This document shows positions 48,129 through 57,211 of a stretch of 64,000 nt of DNA, one piece after another. The stretch is from Flagellimonas maritima. GTDB lineage: Bacteria; Bacteroidota; Bacteroidia; Flavobacteriales; Flavobacteriaceae. Where the stretch lies: NCBI RefSeq assembly GCF_003269425.1, contig NZ_CP030104.1, positions 868,001-932,000 on the forward strand. Reading direction: 5' to 3'. The position numbers and the translations under genes were made by a program. The notes under the pieces were generated by a model. That model worked only from the letters and a program-made list of their open reading frames with translations, made no database searches and was not told the origin of the DNA. Every line of letters starts with the position of its first letter. The first letter of the stretch is position 1.

Positions 48129-50096
48129 ATGATAAGAACACTTCTATTCGTCATTTTCTGTTCAGTATTACAGTCGATATCGGCTCAACAAGAGTTGCAT
48201 AGGGCCAATACCTATTTTGAAAGGGCCTTTTATGCTGACGCGATTCCACTATATGAAAAAATAGTGGTTAATGACCGAAGCAAAAAAGTGCTAAAAAATT
48301 TGGCAGATTCTTATTATAGCGTTTATAACCTAGGCTCGGCAGCCCGATGGTACAAGATTCTATTTTCCAAGTATGGCGAGAATCTGGATGAATCCTATCA
48401 TCTCAAGTACAGCCAATCCCTGAAGGCACTGGGCAAATATGATGAAGCCGAAAAAATCTTGGAGGATTTCTATACCCGATCAAACGATATCGCCTCACAA
48501 AATAAGCTATTTCAAGGATCAAAATATTTAGAGAACGTGAGTGCCATTGGAAACCGGTTTGATATTGAAAACTTGGCCTTGAACACTCCCGCATCTGAAT
48601 TTTCTGCCATGAAAATAGATTCCAGCTTAATATACACCGCATCAAAAAGAAACAAGAATAAAAAGATATATAGGTGGAACAACCAAGGTTATCTTGACAT
48701 CTATTCACATCCTATTGACAAAATACACAAACCCGAAATTGAAAGTCAAAGTTTTTCTGAAAACATCAACACCAAAATGCACGAAGGTACCTTTGCAATG
48801 ACCAAGGACCGAAAAACAATCTATTTTACGCGCAACAACTTTTTAAACGGTAAAAAACGTACTGATGACGATAAAATAAACAATTTGAAAATATATAGGG
48901 CGGAACGGTCCGGTACGGCATGGACCAACATTACTGAACTGCCCTTTAATAGCAAAGAATTCTCTACGGAACACCCTGCTTTGAACAATGAAGAGACAGC
49001 ACTTTATTTTTCTTCCAATCGGCCAGGTGGCTACGGCTCATTTGATCTTTACAAGGTTTCAATCCTTCCAAACGGTCATTTTGGAAATCCAGAAAACCTC
49101 GGAGACGATATTAACACAACTCAAAGAGAGCAATTTCCATATTTGGATGTGAAGAACAACCTGTACTTTGCTTCTGACGGGCATCCAAGTTTTGGTCTAC
49201 TGGATATTTTCAAATCTGTTTATAGTTCTGGAAATCATGGTAAACCCGATAATTTGGGATTGCCCATAAACAGCGGTTATGATGATTTTTCAATTTCGTT
49301 TCACTCTAAAAAAGATGGTTTTTTTGCATCAAACAGGCCATCTGGAAAAGGCAGTGACGATATTTATTCCTTTTATGAGACTAAGCCGCTAATCATAAAA
49401 GATTGTCAACAGTTTATCGCTGGAACTCTTACCGATAAAACAACTAAGAAACCCATTTCAAACGGCACGGTAAAGCTATTGGACAGCCATGGAAATGTAT
49501 TGAGGGAAATACTGACGGGCAAAGAGGCAAAATATAATTTTAAAATCTCTTGCTCCTCCAATTTTAAGGTCCATGGAAGCCGTTTGGGTTATAAAGACAG
49601 TTCAAAAAGCATAGCAAGTACCAAGGAACGAAAAAAGACTTTCGATGGGTCATTGCAATTATTGCCTTTGAATGCTCCTGATAATGGTAGAGATATCACT
49701 GGTGATGAAAGTGTTCTTATAAAAGAAAAGGATAGAACTTTAATCAAGACCGAGAAAATATATTTTGATTACAATTTATGGTATTTGAGAAAAGAAGCTA
49801 GAAATCGTATGGACGTTGTTGTCCAGATAATGGAACGTAATCCTAGCATGGTGATAGAAATTGGTACGCATACCGACATCCGAGGAAACGAAAACTATAA
49901 CCAAGGACTTTCCCAGAAACGTGCCGATTCGGCAAAAAAATTCTTAATAAGCAAAGGAATAGACCAAGATAGAGTGATAGCGAAAGGATATGGAGAATCA
50001 AGACCACTTATTGAATGTACAATAGAAAATGATTGCAGCGAAGAAGATCATGAACGGAACAGACGTTGCGAATTTGTTATCGTTAAATGGAAATGA
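48129..50096 (+). CDS. OmpA-family protein with TPR and beta-propeller (PorE-like)
   Basis: This 655-aa envelope protein has a signal peptide (about 1-19), TPR-like helices (about 20-130), a WD40/PD40-type beta-propeller (about 140-415, with repeats such as TLYFSSNRPGGYGSFDLY and DDIYSF), a carboxypeptidase-regulatory-like domain (about 430-500), and a C-terminal OmpA peptidoglycan-binding domain (about 545-655, EIGTHTDIRGNENYN). The order TPR-propeller-CRD-OmpA is that of PorE, a type IX secretion component. It probably ties the adhesin-SprF complex to the cell wall. Confidence 0.9.
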   Translation: MIRTLLFVIFCSVLQSISAQQELHRANTYFERAFYADAIPLYEKIVVNDRSKKVLKNLADSYYSVYNLGSAARWYKILFSKYGENLDESYHLKYSQSLKALGKYDEAEKILEDFYTRSNDIASQNKLFQGSKYLENVSAIGNRFDIENLALNTPASEFSAMKIDSSLIYTASKRNKNKKIYRWNNQGYLDIYSHPIDKIHKPEIESQSFSENINTKMHEGTFAMTKDRKTIYFTRNNFLNGKKRTDDDKINNLKIYRAERSGTAWTNITELPFNSKEFSTEHPALNNEETALYFSSNRPGGYGSFDLYKVSILPNGHFGNPENLGDDINTTQREQFPYLDVKNNLYFASDGHPSFGLLDIFKSVYSSGNHGKPDNLGLPINSGYDDFSISFHSKKDGFFASNRPSGKGSDDIYSFYETKPLIIKDCQQFIAGTLTDKTTKKPISNGTVKLLDSHGNVLREILTGKEAKYNFKISCSSNFKVHGSRLGYKDSSKSIASTKERKKTFDGSLQLLPLNAPDNGRDITGDESVLIKEKDRTLIKTEKIYFDYNLWYLRKEARNRMDVVVQIMERNPSMVIEIGTHTDIRGNENYNQGLSQKRADSAKKFLISKGIDQDRVIAKGYGESRPLIECTIENDCSEEDHERNRRCEFVIVKWK

Positions 50097-50165
50097 TTTT
50101 TTAAAAAACTCCGTTTACAGTATTTCATTCATTTCTTATTGCTATTTTTCGGTAAATAAGAAATT

Positions 50166-50477
50166 ATGAATCTATCTACCATAAAATCTAAGGAGATTAT
50201 GCCAGGGTATCATGGAAGAATGGTACATGGCGAATCCATGACCTGGGCCTTTTGGGATGTTGAAAAGAATGCAGAAGTACCAGAACATTATCATGTGCAC
50301 GAGCAAATTATGCATGTTCTGGAAGGTAGTTTTGAATTTACGCTTGGAGGAAACACTGCAATTTATCAATCCGGTGATGTGGTCATAGTGCCATCCAACG
50401 TACCCCATAGCGGAAAAGCACTGACGCCCTGTAAATTGATGGATGTATTTAGTCCTGTAAGGGAGGAATACAAATAA
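50166..50477 (+). CDS. Cupin-domain protein
   Basis: This 103-aa single-domain cupin has both motifs: HYHVHEQIMHVLEG (about 41-54, His ligands and Glu) and a second His in PSNVPHSGKA (about 79-88). It may be a metal-binding isomerase, dioxygenase or sensor; the substrate cannot be told. One base separates it from the SDR gene, so they are cotranscribed and may act on the same compound. Confidence 0.85.
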   Translation: MNLSTIKSKEIMPGYHGRMVHGESMTWAFWDVEKNAEVPEHYHVHEQIMHVLEGSFEFTLGGNTAIYQSGDVVIVPSNVPHSGKALTPCKLMDVFSPVREEYK

Positions 50478-50478
50478 T

Positions 50479-51264
50479 ATGGAAATCTCATTATTAGGAA
50501 AAAATGCGCTCGTAGGTGGCAGCAGCAAAGGTATTGGAGAGGCCATTGCGAGACAACTGGCCGCAAGTGGTGCCAATGTAACCTTAATGTCTAGGAATGA
50601 AACCAAAATGAAGAGACTCATTACTGAGTTTGACTCTGAGCAAGGACAAAAGCATAACTACTTGGTTGTCGATTTTTCAAGTTTTGAAGCTTTTAAACAA
50701 AGAATTTCCAAGTTTTTCCAAGAAAATACTATCGATATATTGGTAAACAACACGCAAGGCCCCGAAGCAGGAGGAGCTCTGGAAAAGAATGTTGAAGATT
50801 ACCAGCAAGCGTTTGATCTATTGTTCAAATCTGTTGTTTTCACTACGGAACTTGCCTTAAAAAACATGATAAAAAACCAATGGGGAAGAATTATCAATGT
50901 GGCCTCGATATCCGTTAAGGAACCCTTAAGTTACTTAGCGCTCTCAAATTCGATAAGGGCAGCAGTGGTCACTTGGGCAAAAAGTCTTTCCATCGATGTT
51001 GCAAAAAACGGAATTACGATAAACAATGTACTCACAGGTTATTTTGATACTGACCGTATTACACAACTCAACGCAAAAAAAGCCAAAAAACTAGGAGTTT
51101 TAGAATCAGAGGTTCGTTCTAATATGGAAAATCAAGTTCCAGCACAACGTATCGGAAATCCTCATGAATACGGTTTTTTAGTGGCATTCTTAGCTTCGGA
51201 AAAGTCCGCTTACATTACCGGGACCAATATTCCAATTGATGGTGGTTTATTGAAGTCGCTTTAA
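50479..51264 (+). CDS. Short-chain dehydrogenase/reductase-like protein lacking canonical catalytic Tyr/Lys
   Basis: This 261-aa Rossmann-fold protein has a modified nucleotide-binding loop (GGSSKGIGEAIARQL, about 13-27) and the SDR NNTQGP and GITINNVLTGYFDTDR segments. The usual YxxxK is absent: the region reads SYLALSNSIRAAVVTW, where Tyr and Lys are replaced by Ser/Asn and Arg. This agrees with a known FabG-like subgroup that lacks a perfect catalytic tetrad. Its reaction is unknown. The adjacent cupin suggests a shared pathway. Confidence 0.85.
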   Translation: MEISLLGKNALVGGSSKGIGEAIARQLAASGANVTLMSRNETKMKRLITEFDSEQGQKHNYLVVDFSSFEAFKQRISKFFQENTIDILVNNTQGPEAGGALEKNVEDYQQAFDLLFKSVVFTTELALKNMIKNQWGRIINVASISVKEPLSYLALSNSIRAAVVTWAKSLSIDVAKNGITINNVLTGYFDTDRITQLNAKKAKKLGVLESEVRSNMENQVPAQRIGNPHEYGFLVAFLASEKSAYITGTNIPIDGGLLKSL

Positions 51265-51293
51265 TGGGGTTACCCTTTTTTAGTTTTTACGGA

Positions 51294-52307
51294 TTATTTT
51301 GTTAGGGCAATCTCAATAGCATTCTTAAAATTCATAGGGTCATCTACGAATAGAACTAGATTCTTGTAGGACTTTTTAATTCCATAAAGTCCAATTAGAA
51401 TGTTTTCATTTTTTAATCGGATTACCGTATTATGGGACTCTAAATCTCCTAAGAAGGATAATTTCCTTGTTTCATGATTCAATTTAATTTCCTTCGATGA
51501 CAATTCAATAGCGTCAATATCGCTCAAATCGATAATGGATTCGTTCATAATTCCATATCTTAGGTAGAGCTTATCGCCCTCAATGGATATAGGCCTAAAG
51601 AGCATGGATTTTAAGAACCCAAAGACTTGAATTCCTGAATAAATACTCAAAAAAGTTAAAATCCAGGCGGCAATAACGCTCCATTTGGAAATGATAACAT
51701 GAAACACAACGGTTTCTATAGCCACAATGAAAATTATTGAAGCTAGCAAGGTTATTGTTCCCGAATTTTTATGATAAGAAAATTCATTTTCTCTTAAATT
51801 TCTTTTTTTCCAATACAAAAAGCCATAATAGACAACCGAGATTTCCATAACAACGGGCATCGTTACGGCTTTAGGCAGAATTTCAGCGGATACTTTTTTA
51901 AGGGTAAAAAAGAAATCAAAAGAATTTCTTTTTTCAGTATTGAACCGTTTTATTGCTCCATATAGTTTATAAAGCACAAAAGTTAAAATGAACAATTCGA
52001 TTACCGGAAGAAACCAGACTTTAAAAAGTCCCAAATAAAATTGATTTTCTTGGGGGAGAACGATTGAACAAATAATTGTTGCAAGAATCAAAAAAGGGAT
52101 AACCGTAGTATTTGGAATATTTGTTTTTCTGATCGATAAAAAATATGCAAATGGTGCAGTCAATAATATATCAAAGGTGATACCTAATGCCAATATATCT
52201 GGACTGTTTTGAAACCATACAGATTTTGTTAGCATGACCATGCTACCAATAATAAGTGCTGGCAATGCAACTATCATTGAGAATTTAAAAATTTCTGCTC
52301 TATACAT
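51294..52307 (-). CDS. Membrane protein with C-terminal PH-like domain, unknown function
   Basis: This 337-aa protein has about seven predicted membrane segments: FSMIVALPALIIGSMVML, ILALGITFDILLTAPFAYF, VIPFLILATIICSIVL and others to about residue 230. A cytoplasmic beta-rich tail follows (about 235-337, PISIEGDKLYLRYGIMNESIIDLSDIDAIEL), which looks like a bacterial PH domain. I know no function for it. It lies next to the LytTR regulator on the same strand with a 40-base gap and could be a sensor partner or a target of that system. Confidence 0.65.
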   Translation of the reverse strand: MYRAEIFKFSMIVALPALIIGSMVMLTKSVWFQNSPDILALGITFDILLTAPFAYFLSIRKTNIPNTTVIPFLILATIICSIVLPQENQFYLGLFKVWFLPVIELFILTFVLYKLYGAIKRFNTEKRNSFDFFFTLKKVSAEILPKAVTMPVVMEISVVYYGFLYWKKRNLRENEFSYHKNSGTITLLASIIFIVAIETVVFHVIISKWSVIAAWILTFLSIYSGIQVFGFLKSMLFRPISIEGDKLYLRYGIMNESIIDLSDIDAIELSSKEIKLNHETRKLSFLGDLESHNTVIRLKNENILIGLYGIKKSYKNLVLFVDDPMNFKNAIEIALTK

Positions 52308-52347
52308 TTTTTTCTGCCACGACTTAAATTACATTGAAAAAGTCATC

Positions 52348-53073
52348 CTACAGACTCATTTTGTCTTTAAATATATAGGACTGCCTTCTTGACACTTCAA
52401 TTTCTTCTCCGTTTTTCATTTGCAATTTCAACTTACCATTAAACCATGGTACCACATTATTTATAAAATTGGTATTTACGATTTGTTGTCTATTTGCCTT
52501 AAAAAAAGACTGTTCAGGGAGTTTTTCTTCTACTTGATTCAATGATCTATAGAGTAAAGGTTTTTTATCCTCAAAAAATACCCTGGTATAATTCCCTACG
52601 ATTTCAAAATGTGAAATATCCCTAATCCTGACAAGCCAACATGACTCTCCGTCCTTAATAAAAATCTGACTATTATATGAAAGTTGTTCTGTCTTTATTA
52701 TACCATCTTTATTACCTGCCAGTTTTGCTTTTACTTTATCCAGAGCCATGGCAAAACGCTTTTCGTTTATGGGTTTCAATAAATAATCTAGGGCATTGTA
52801 TTCAAAAGATTTTATAGCGTACTCGTCAAATGCGGTAGTAAATACAGTTATGGGCACGTCATCCAGCATCTCAAGAAGTTCAAAACCATCTTTTTCCGGC
52901 ATATTGATGTCCAAAAACAACAAATCCGGTCGTTCTTTTTGTATGAGTTCATAACCTAAATCAACATTTTCAGCCTCACCCAACAATTCTATTCCATCAT
53001 GTTTTTTTATCAGTTCCTTTAGCTCATTGCGAGCTAACCTGGAATCCTCAACTATTACGGCCCTTATATTCAT
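52348..53073 (-). CDS. LytTR-type response regulator
   Basis: This 241-aa regulator has a receiver domain (about 3-118) with the phosphoacceptor Asp55 (LLFLDINMPEKDG), a Thr/Ala switch (FTTAFDEYA) and Lys in LLKPI. A LytTR DNA-binding domain follows (about 135-235, with EIVGNYTRVFF and FFKANRQQIVN). Its start overlaps the kinase stop as ATGA, which fits a LytS/LytR-type two-component system. Targets are unknown. Confidence 0.93.
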   Translation of the reverse strand: MNIRAVIVEDSRLARNELKELIKKHDGIELLGEAENVDLGYELIQKERPDLLFLDINMPEKDGFELLEMLDDVPITVFTTAFDEYAIKSFEYNALDYLLKPINEKRFAMALDKVKAKLAGNKDGIIKTEQLSYNSQIFIKDGESCWLVRIRDISHFEIVGNYTRVFFEDKKPLLYRSLNQVEEKLPEQSFFKANRQQIVNTNFINNVVPWFNGKLKLQMKNGEEIEVSRRQSYIFKDKMSL

Positions 53074-54128
53074 ACCAAAGGAATTTTGATGTTCGCTACA
53101 ACTTCGCCATCAACCTCATTAATTTGAAATGAAGCCCTTTCAGCGTATAACAATTTTAATCTCTGTCTTATATTTTTCAATCCCAGTTGTGTACTATTCT
53201 TATTTATTTGAAGCTTTCCACTATTCCTGACTTCGATTATAAGTTGCTGCCCTTCTTGCTTCAAACTCAAAACTATTCTACCTCCATTTTTTAGATTTGA
53301 GATTCCGTGCTTAACGGCATTTTCAATCAATAATTGAACAATCATAGGCGGTATCTGCAAGGACAGTGTTTCCTTACCGATGTCCTTGTTGAATTCCAAT
53401 CTATCTTCGAACTGTATTTTTGATAGATCGATATAGTTGTCCACCATATCCAATTCTTCTTCAACTGAAATTGCATTTGTATTGTTTTTGGTCAGGGAGT
53501 AGCGTAGAATCTCTGAGAGTTTTGTGAGCATTTCCCTAGATTTCTCAATATCTTCCAACATTAATCCCCTTATATTGTTTAAACTATTGAACATGAAATG
53601 GGGATTTATCTGTCCTTTTAACGTATTGAGTTGAGCTTGTTTTAAGTTTGCATTCAACTCCAAACGCTCAATCCTATCCCTATTCAGTTTAAGTAATAGT
53701 TTTATGACCAAATAGCAGACTACCCAAGCAAAAATCATGAAAAGCGAACTAATAATGAGCAGCCATACTTTATTATAGGCTTTTAAAATTTTTAGTTCTT
53801 CTTCAGAAACCGAAGTTCCGAAAGTATGGTACAAATAGCCGAGTCCTACGTTTAATAGTCCATATAATAAAGAGGCGATTAGGCCAGCAATTATGATTTT
53901 GATTATGTCCGAGACACCAAAATCTTCAAAAGAAATATTGCGCTTTAAATAGTATCTCAATAGTGAAGTTGATGAGATACCAATAAAAATTCCACCCACA
54001 AAGTTGTACATCATAAATTCTGAACTACTGTTTTTCAATGTGAAAAAAGACAACGAGTTCAAGAAACCCCATCCTAAAAACTGAAGTAGCCAAAAAATAG
54101 AATTGCTATTTCTTTTGTTTATTTCCAT
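53070..54128 (-). CDS. LytS-type membrane sensor histidine kinase
   Basis: This 352-aa kinase has four predicted membrane helices (about 12-31, 38-60, 75-100, 120-148), a short linker helix, and a His_kinase/HATPase_c pair. The phosphoacceptor His177 lies in QINPHFMFNSLNNIRG. The ATP site has Asn270 in LLIENAVKHG and GLKNIRQRL. There is no large extracellular sensor domain, so the signal may be in the membrane or supplied by partners. The regulator gene overlaps its 3' end; two tiny membrane genes lie upstream. Confidence 0.93.
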   Translation of the reverse strand: MEINKRNSNSIFWLLQFLGWGFLNSLSFFTLKNSSSEFMMYNFVGGIFIGISSTSLLRYYLKRNISFEDFGVSDIIKIIIAGLIASLLYGLLNVGLGYLYHTFGTSVSEEELKILKAYNKVWLLIISSLFMIFAWVVCYLVIKLLLKLNRDRIERLELNANLKQAQLNTLKGQINPHFMFNSLNNIRGLMLEDIEKSREMLTKLSEILRYSLTKNNTNAISVEEELDMVDNYIDLSKIQFEDRLEFNKDIGKETLSLQIPPMIVQLLIENAVKHGISNLKNGGRIVLSLKQEGQQLIIEVRNSGKLQINKNSTQLGLKNIRQRLKLLYAERASFQINEVDGEVVANIKIPLV

Positions 54129-54176
54129 AAATCAAATCAAAAAAGGTCAAAATATAGCTCTTTGGGAAATTGAGAT

Positions 54177-54272
54177 TTAATGCAAGGTATGGAATAGAAT
54201 TTTTCCTAAACCAAATCCCAAGCCAAATAGAATGATAGCCATGATTTCTATTATTTTTTTATTCTTATCCAT
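54177..54272 (-). CDS. 31-residue single-pass membrane peptide upstream of the LytS-type kinase
   Basis: Read from the reverse complement, this frame begins ATGGATAAGAATAAA and codes for a 31-aa peptide: a charged start (MDKNKK), then a hydrophobic helix with Gly spacing (about residues 7-28), then FHTLH. It lies between the 68-aa membrane protein (four-base gap) and the kinase (48-base gap), on the same strand. It has the composition of a real membrane peptide, but at this length the coding call is uncertain. Confidence 0.5.
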   Translation of the reverse strand: MDKNKKIIEIMAIILFGLGFGLGKILFHTLH

Positions 54273-54276
54273 TTTA

Positions 54277-54483
54277 TCATCTTTTAAAAATCCTCTTTAG
54301 GAATCGGTATTCACATTTATTGTCAGTATTCAGAAAAGCGATCCATATAAAAGAAGTTCCTATATAAAGAGGTATAAAATAACTTTTATATTCCCAGCCT
54401 AGCCATTTTCCATAAATACCAATACATATTCCCACTATTCCCGAAATCAATATTGCCTTTTGAGTTACATTCAATTTTTTCAT
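54277..54483 (-). CDS. Small two-helix membrane protein
   Basis: This 68-aa protein has a short basic start (MKKLNVTQK), a first membrane helix (about 10-27), a second (about 34-51, YFIPLYIGTSFIWIAF), and a basic tail (RFLKRIFKR). No family is recognised. It is the first gene of a compact minus-strand unit (68-aa, 31-aa, kinase, regulator) and might modulate the kinase. Confidence 0.6.
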   Translation of the reverse strand: MKKLNVTQKAILISGIVGICIGIYGKWLGWEYKSYFIPLYIGTSFIWIAFLNTDNKCEYRFLKRIFKR

Positions 54484-54594
54484 GGTCGCTATTTTAGATT
54501 TTAAAACGTAGAATTTTATACAAGAACCGTTACAAGTAATGAGATGATTAATTTGGCTAATGCTATCATGATTATTGTTTTACTGATTACACTT

Positions 54595-54602
54595 CAAAAA
54601 TA
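54595..54602 (-). promoter_or_regulatory. Candidate -7 element for the small-gene/LytS/LytR unit
   Basis: The minus strand reads TATTTTTG, a perfect TAnnTTTG, 111 bases before the 68-aa gene. No TTG at -33 is visible. Confidence 0.35.
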
Positions 54603-54695
54603 AAGTCTATACACTGCTATTTGTAATAGATTATGACCAATGGTAAAATTGAAACCGCGAACGGCAAAGCTACTTTTTGAACAAAATGCAAAAAC

Positions 54696-54721
54696 AAAAA
54701 GGAGCCATGTGGCTCCTTTTT
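54696..54721 (-). terminator. Bidirectional intrinsic terminator after the S9 peptidase
   Basis: A perfect 6-bp stem (GGAGCC, 54701-54706, with GGCTCC, 54711-54716) and a 4-nt loop are flanked by five As and five Ts. It lies 23 bases past the peptidase stop. Confidence 0.88.
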
Positions 54722-54744
54722 GTTCGTTAATCAAAAGTTTGAAA

Positions 54745-57054
54745 CTAGTCTTTTAAAGGCGTAGGAATTTCTTTGTCCCCTAAATGCTTGGCATAAAAGC
54801 CCATCATTGTCTTGTAGAGTTCTATCCTGTTTTCTTCTTTGCCAAAACCGTGGCCTTCATCATACTTGACCATGTAGGGAACATCGAACCCTTTAGCTCT
54901 AAGTGCACTGACAATCTGGTCAGATTCATCAATGTTTACCCTTGGGTCATTAGCACCTTGAACCACGAATAAAGGCTTCTTGATTTTGTCGATTTGATAC
55001 ACTGGTGATACTTCCTCCATTATTTTCTTTTCTTCGGCAATATCCTCATCATACCAAATTTCCTTAATGATTTTTAGATAAGGTTTCCAATATGGTGGAA
55101 TGGTTTTCATGAATGTGAAAATGTTAGAAACACCAACATAGTCAACACCACAGGCATATAAATCCGGTGTTTTTGTCAATCCGCGCAAAACGGCATAACC
55201 ACCATGACTTCCTCCGTATATTGCTGCCTTATCGGCATCTACCCAACCTTGGTCAACCACGTATGCCAATCCATCTTCCACATCGTCCATGGCCTTTCTT
55301 CCAATCTGCTTAAATCCAGATTCCAAAAACTTCTTTCCGTAACCCCCTGAAATCCTAAAATTAACTTGGAGTGTGGCATATCCCCTGCTAGCAAACAATT
55401 GGGCTTCAGGGTTGAAGCCCCATGAATCGCGGATACCTTGTGGACCTCCATGTGGGTTAACTATTACCGGAACTTTTTGTCCGGACAATGCTGCTTTGGG
55501 CAAAGTAATATAACCATGTAAGGTAATGCCGTCCCTACTCTTGAAAGTGATAGGGCGCATTTCTGACATATCTTCTTCCTTGAGCTGTGGCATTAGGTTG
55601 TACAAGAATTTAAACTCATCGTCTTTTACATTGTAAGAATGGTATTCTCCATATAGTTTATCACTTTGTATGAAAATCAAAATGTTATTTTCATCATCAG
55701 TTGCATCGGCAATGGTGTATTGTTTGTTCGGGAATTTATCAGTAATTTTTTTATGTAGTTTTTTGTAAGATTCACTTATGGGTACAATCTCTGTTTTTTC
55801 ACCCTCGTACATAAAATAATCCAATTCGTATCCTCGCTTTTTGGATATGTGCATATCCTGTACATCATATTGATCGTTGGAAAAAACCTTTTTAAGAATC
55901 TTTCCCTCTTTTAAATCATAAAGAACAACCTCGGCCTTGTCATTATCCAGGTTGGATATTACATAAGCATCATCAGGATTTTCAGTGGCATAGTTGAAAT
56001 CCAGAATACCGAAAGAATCTTTCCAGTTAAGGCTTTTTACAATCTTATATCCTCCATTTCCATCTTCATAATACAGGTCCTGTTCAACACCGTCCCTCAT
56101 TTTAGTATAAGCTTTTAGATTGCCATCTTTATCAAAATCATAGCCCGCTATTGGATTTGCAGGGTCATCGTTATTAAATAGTTGTTCTAGCTCACCGGTA
56201 ACCACATTTACCTTATAGGGTTCAAAAACCTGAGGGTTGTTTTTGTTCATAGAGACGATGATATGGTCTTTATCCTCCTTAAGAAGTTCAGTAAACTGAG
56301 CTTGAATCCCTTCAAACGGAGTCAAATCCTTTAAATCAGATCCATCCAAATCCACTGCATATACATGGTAGTTTTCATCGCCGCCCTTATCCATAATATA
56401 GGCCAAACGCTCGTTATTTAGCCAAGCGTACCCCCTAACCAATTCTTCTTTTTCCTCAATGGCCTTTTTTACATCTCCTGTTGAAATGTTCTTGACCATT
56501 ACATGCCTTTTTCCGTTTTCATCTTTTTCACGATAGGACATATATGTACCATCGGGAGAAAAACGGAAGGTCGAGGCTTTGGGCCTTGCAAAATAATCTT
56601 CTACCGTATACCTGTAATCACCTTTATCCAATGCTGCCAAAGCTTTTAATTCCTCATCCGAACTTACCAATGAGGGGTTTCCAGGAACAGTTTTCTCCTT
56701 TTTTTCCAAATTCAAGGGAAACTCCATTCCTCCTTGGTAAAATGTACCTTTCATCATAGCACCTTCGGGCGTACCCACGTATTTAATTCCTGCTTGCTTA
56801 AAGACAATGGTTAGTTGGTTGTCCGCAAATAAAGTTTCGTCCATAGGAATACCTGTTGCACCTTGCGATGGGCTATCCATGGTAGCTTTTAATGTTCCCG
56901 CTTCCTGGTTTATATCAAAAATAAGAGGCATTTCGTTGCCTTGTACAGTTAGTGTACCTTGCCAAGAACCTGCAATGTCCTGTGCAAATGTGGTCATCCC
57001 CATACATAGAAAGAGGATACTACCGATAATTTTAAAATTAGATAGTGTTTTCAT
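54745..57054 (-). CDS. Secreted S9-family (prolyl oligopeptidase-like) peptidase
   Basis: This 769-aa protein has a signal peptide (about 1-24, ending TTFAQ), an extra N-terminal beta domain (about 25-120), a seven-blade-like propeller region (about 150-480), and the C-terminal alpha/beta-hydrolase. The triad is Ser616 (YGGSHGGYA), Asp703 (GANDPRVN) and His735 (DEGHGFG). S9 enzymes remove dipeptides or cut short peptides; substrate class (dipeptidyl-peptidase or acylaminoacyl-peptidase type) is open. Likely periplasmic. A terminator follows. Confidence 0.9.
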   Translation of the reverse strand: MKTLSNFKIIGSILFLCMGMTTFAQDIAGSWQGTLTVQGNEMPLIFDINQEAGTLKATMDSPSQGATGIPMDETLFADNQLTIVFKQAGIKYVGTPEGAMMKGTFYQGGMEFPLNLEKKEKTVPGNPSLVSSDEELKALAALDKGDYRYTVEDYFARPKASTFRFSPDGTYMSYREKDENGKRHVMVKNISTGDVKKAIEEKEELVRGYAWLNNERLAYIMDKGGDENYHVYAVDLDGSDLKDLTPFEGIQAQFTELLKEDKDHIIVSMNKNNPQVFEPYKVNVVTGELEQLFNNDDPANPIAGYDFDKDGNLKAYTKMRDGVEQDLYYEDGNGGYKIVKSLNWKDSFGILDFNYATENPDDAYVISNLDNDKAEVVLYDLKEGKILKKVFSNDQYDVQDMHISKKRGYELDYFMYEGEKTEIVPISESYKKLHKKITDKFPNKQYTIADATDDENNILIFIQSDKLYGEYHSYNVKDDEFKFLYNLMPQLKEEDMSEMRPITFKSRDGITLHGYITLPKAALSGQKVPVIVNPHGGPQGIRDSWGFNPEAQLFASRGYATLQVNFRISGGYGKKFLESGFKQIGRKAMDDVEDGLAYVVDQGWVDADKAAIYGGSHGGYAVLRGLTKTPDLYACGVDYVGVSNIFTFMKTIPPYWKPYLKIIKEIWYDEDIAEEKKIMEEVSPVYQIDKIKKPLFVVQGANDPRVNIDESDQIVSALRAKGFDVPYMVKYDEGHGFGKEENRIELYKTMMGFYAKHLGDKEIPTPLKD

Positions 57055-57211
57055 TGTGCTTAAATAAATTAATAGTAGTTTAAAATAAGTTTCTAATATG
57101 ACTGTTTTATAACATTAGCGTTACATGTTTATGGAAGTAAATATACTTTTAGAAAAGAAAATAAGTAAAATAGATTATGACAAGCGGTAAATTAACTAAG
57201 GTCAACGGATT

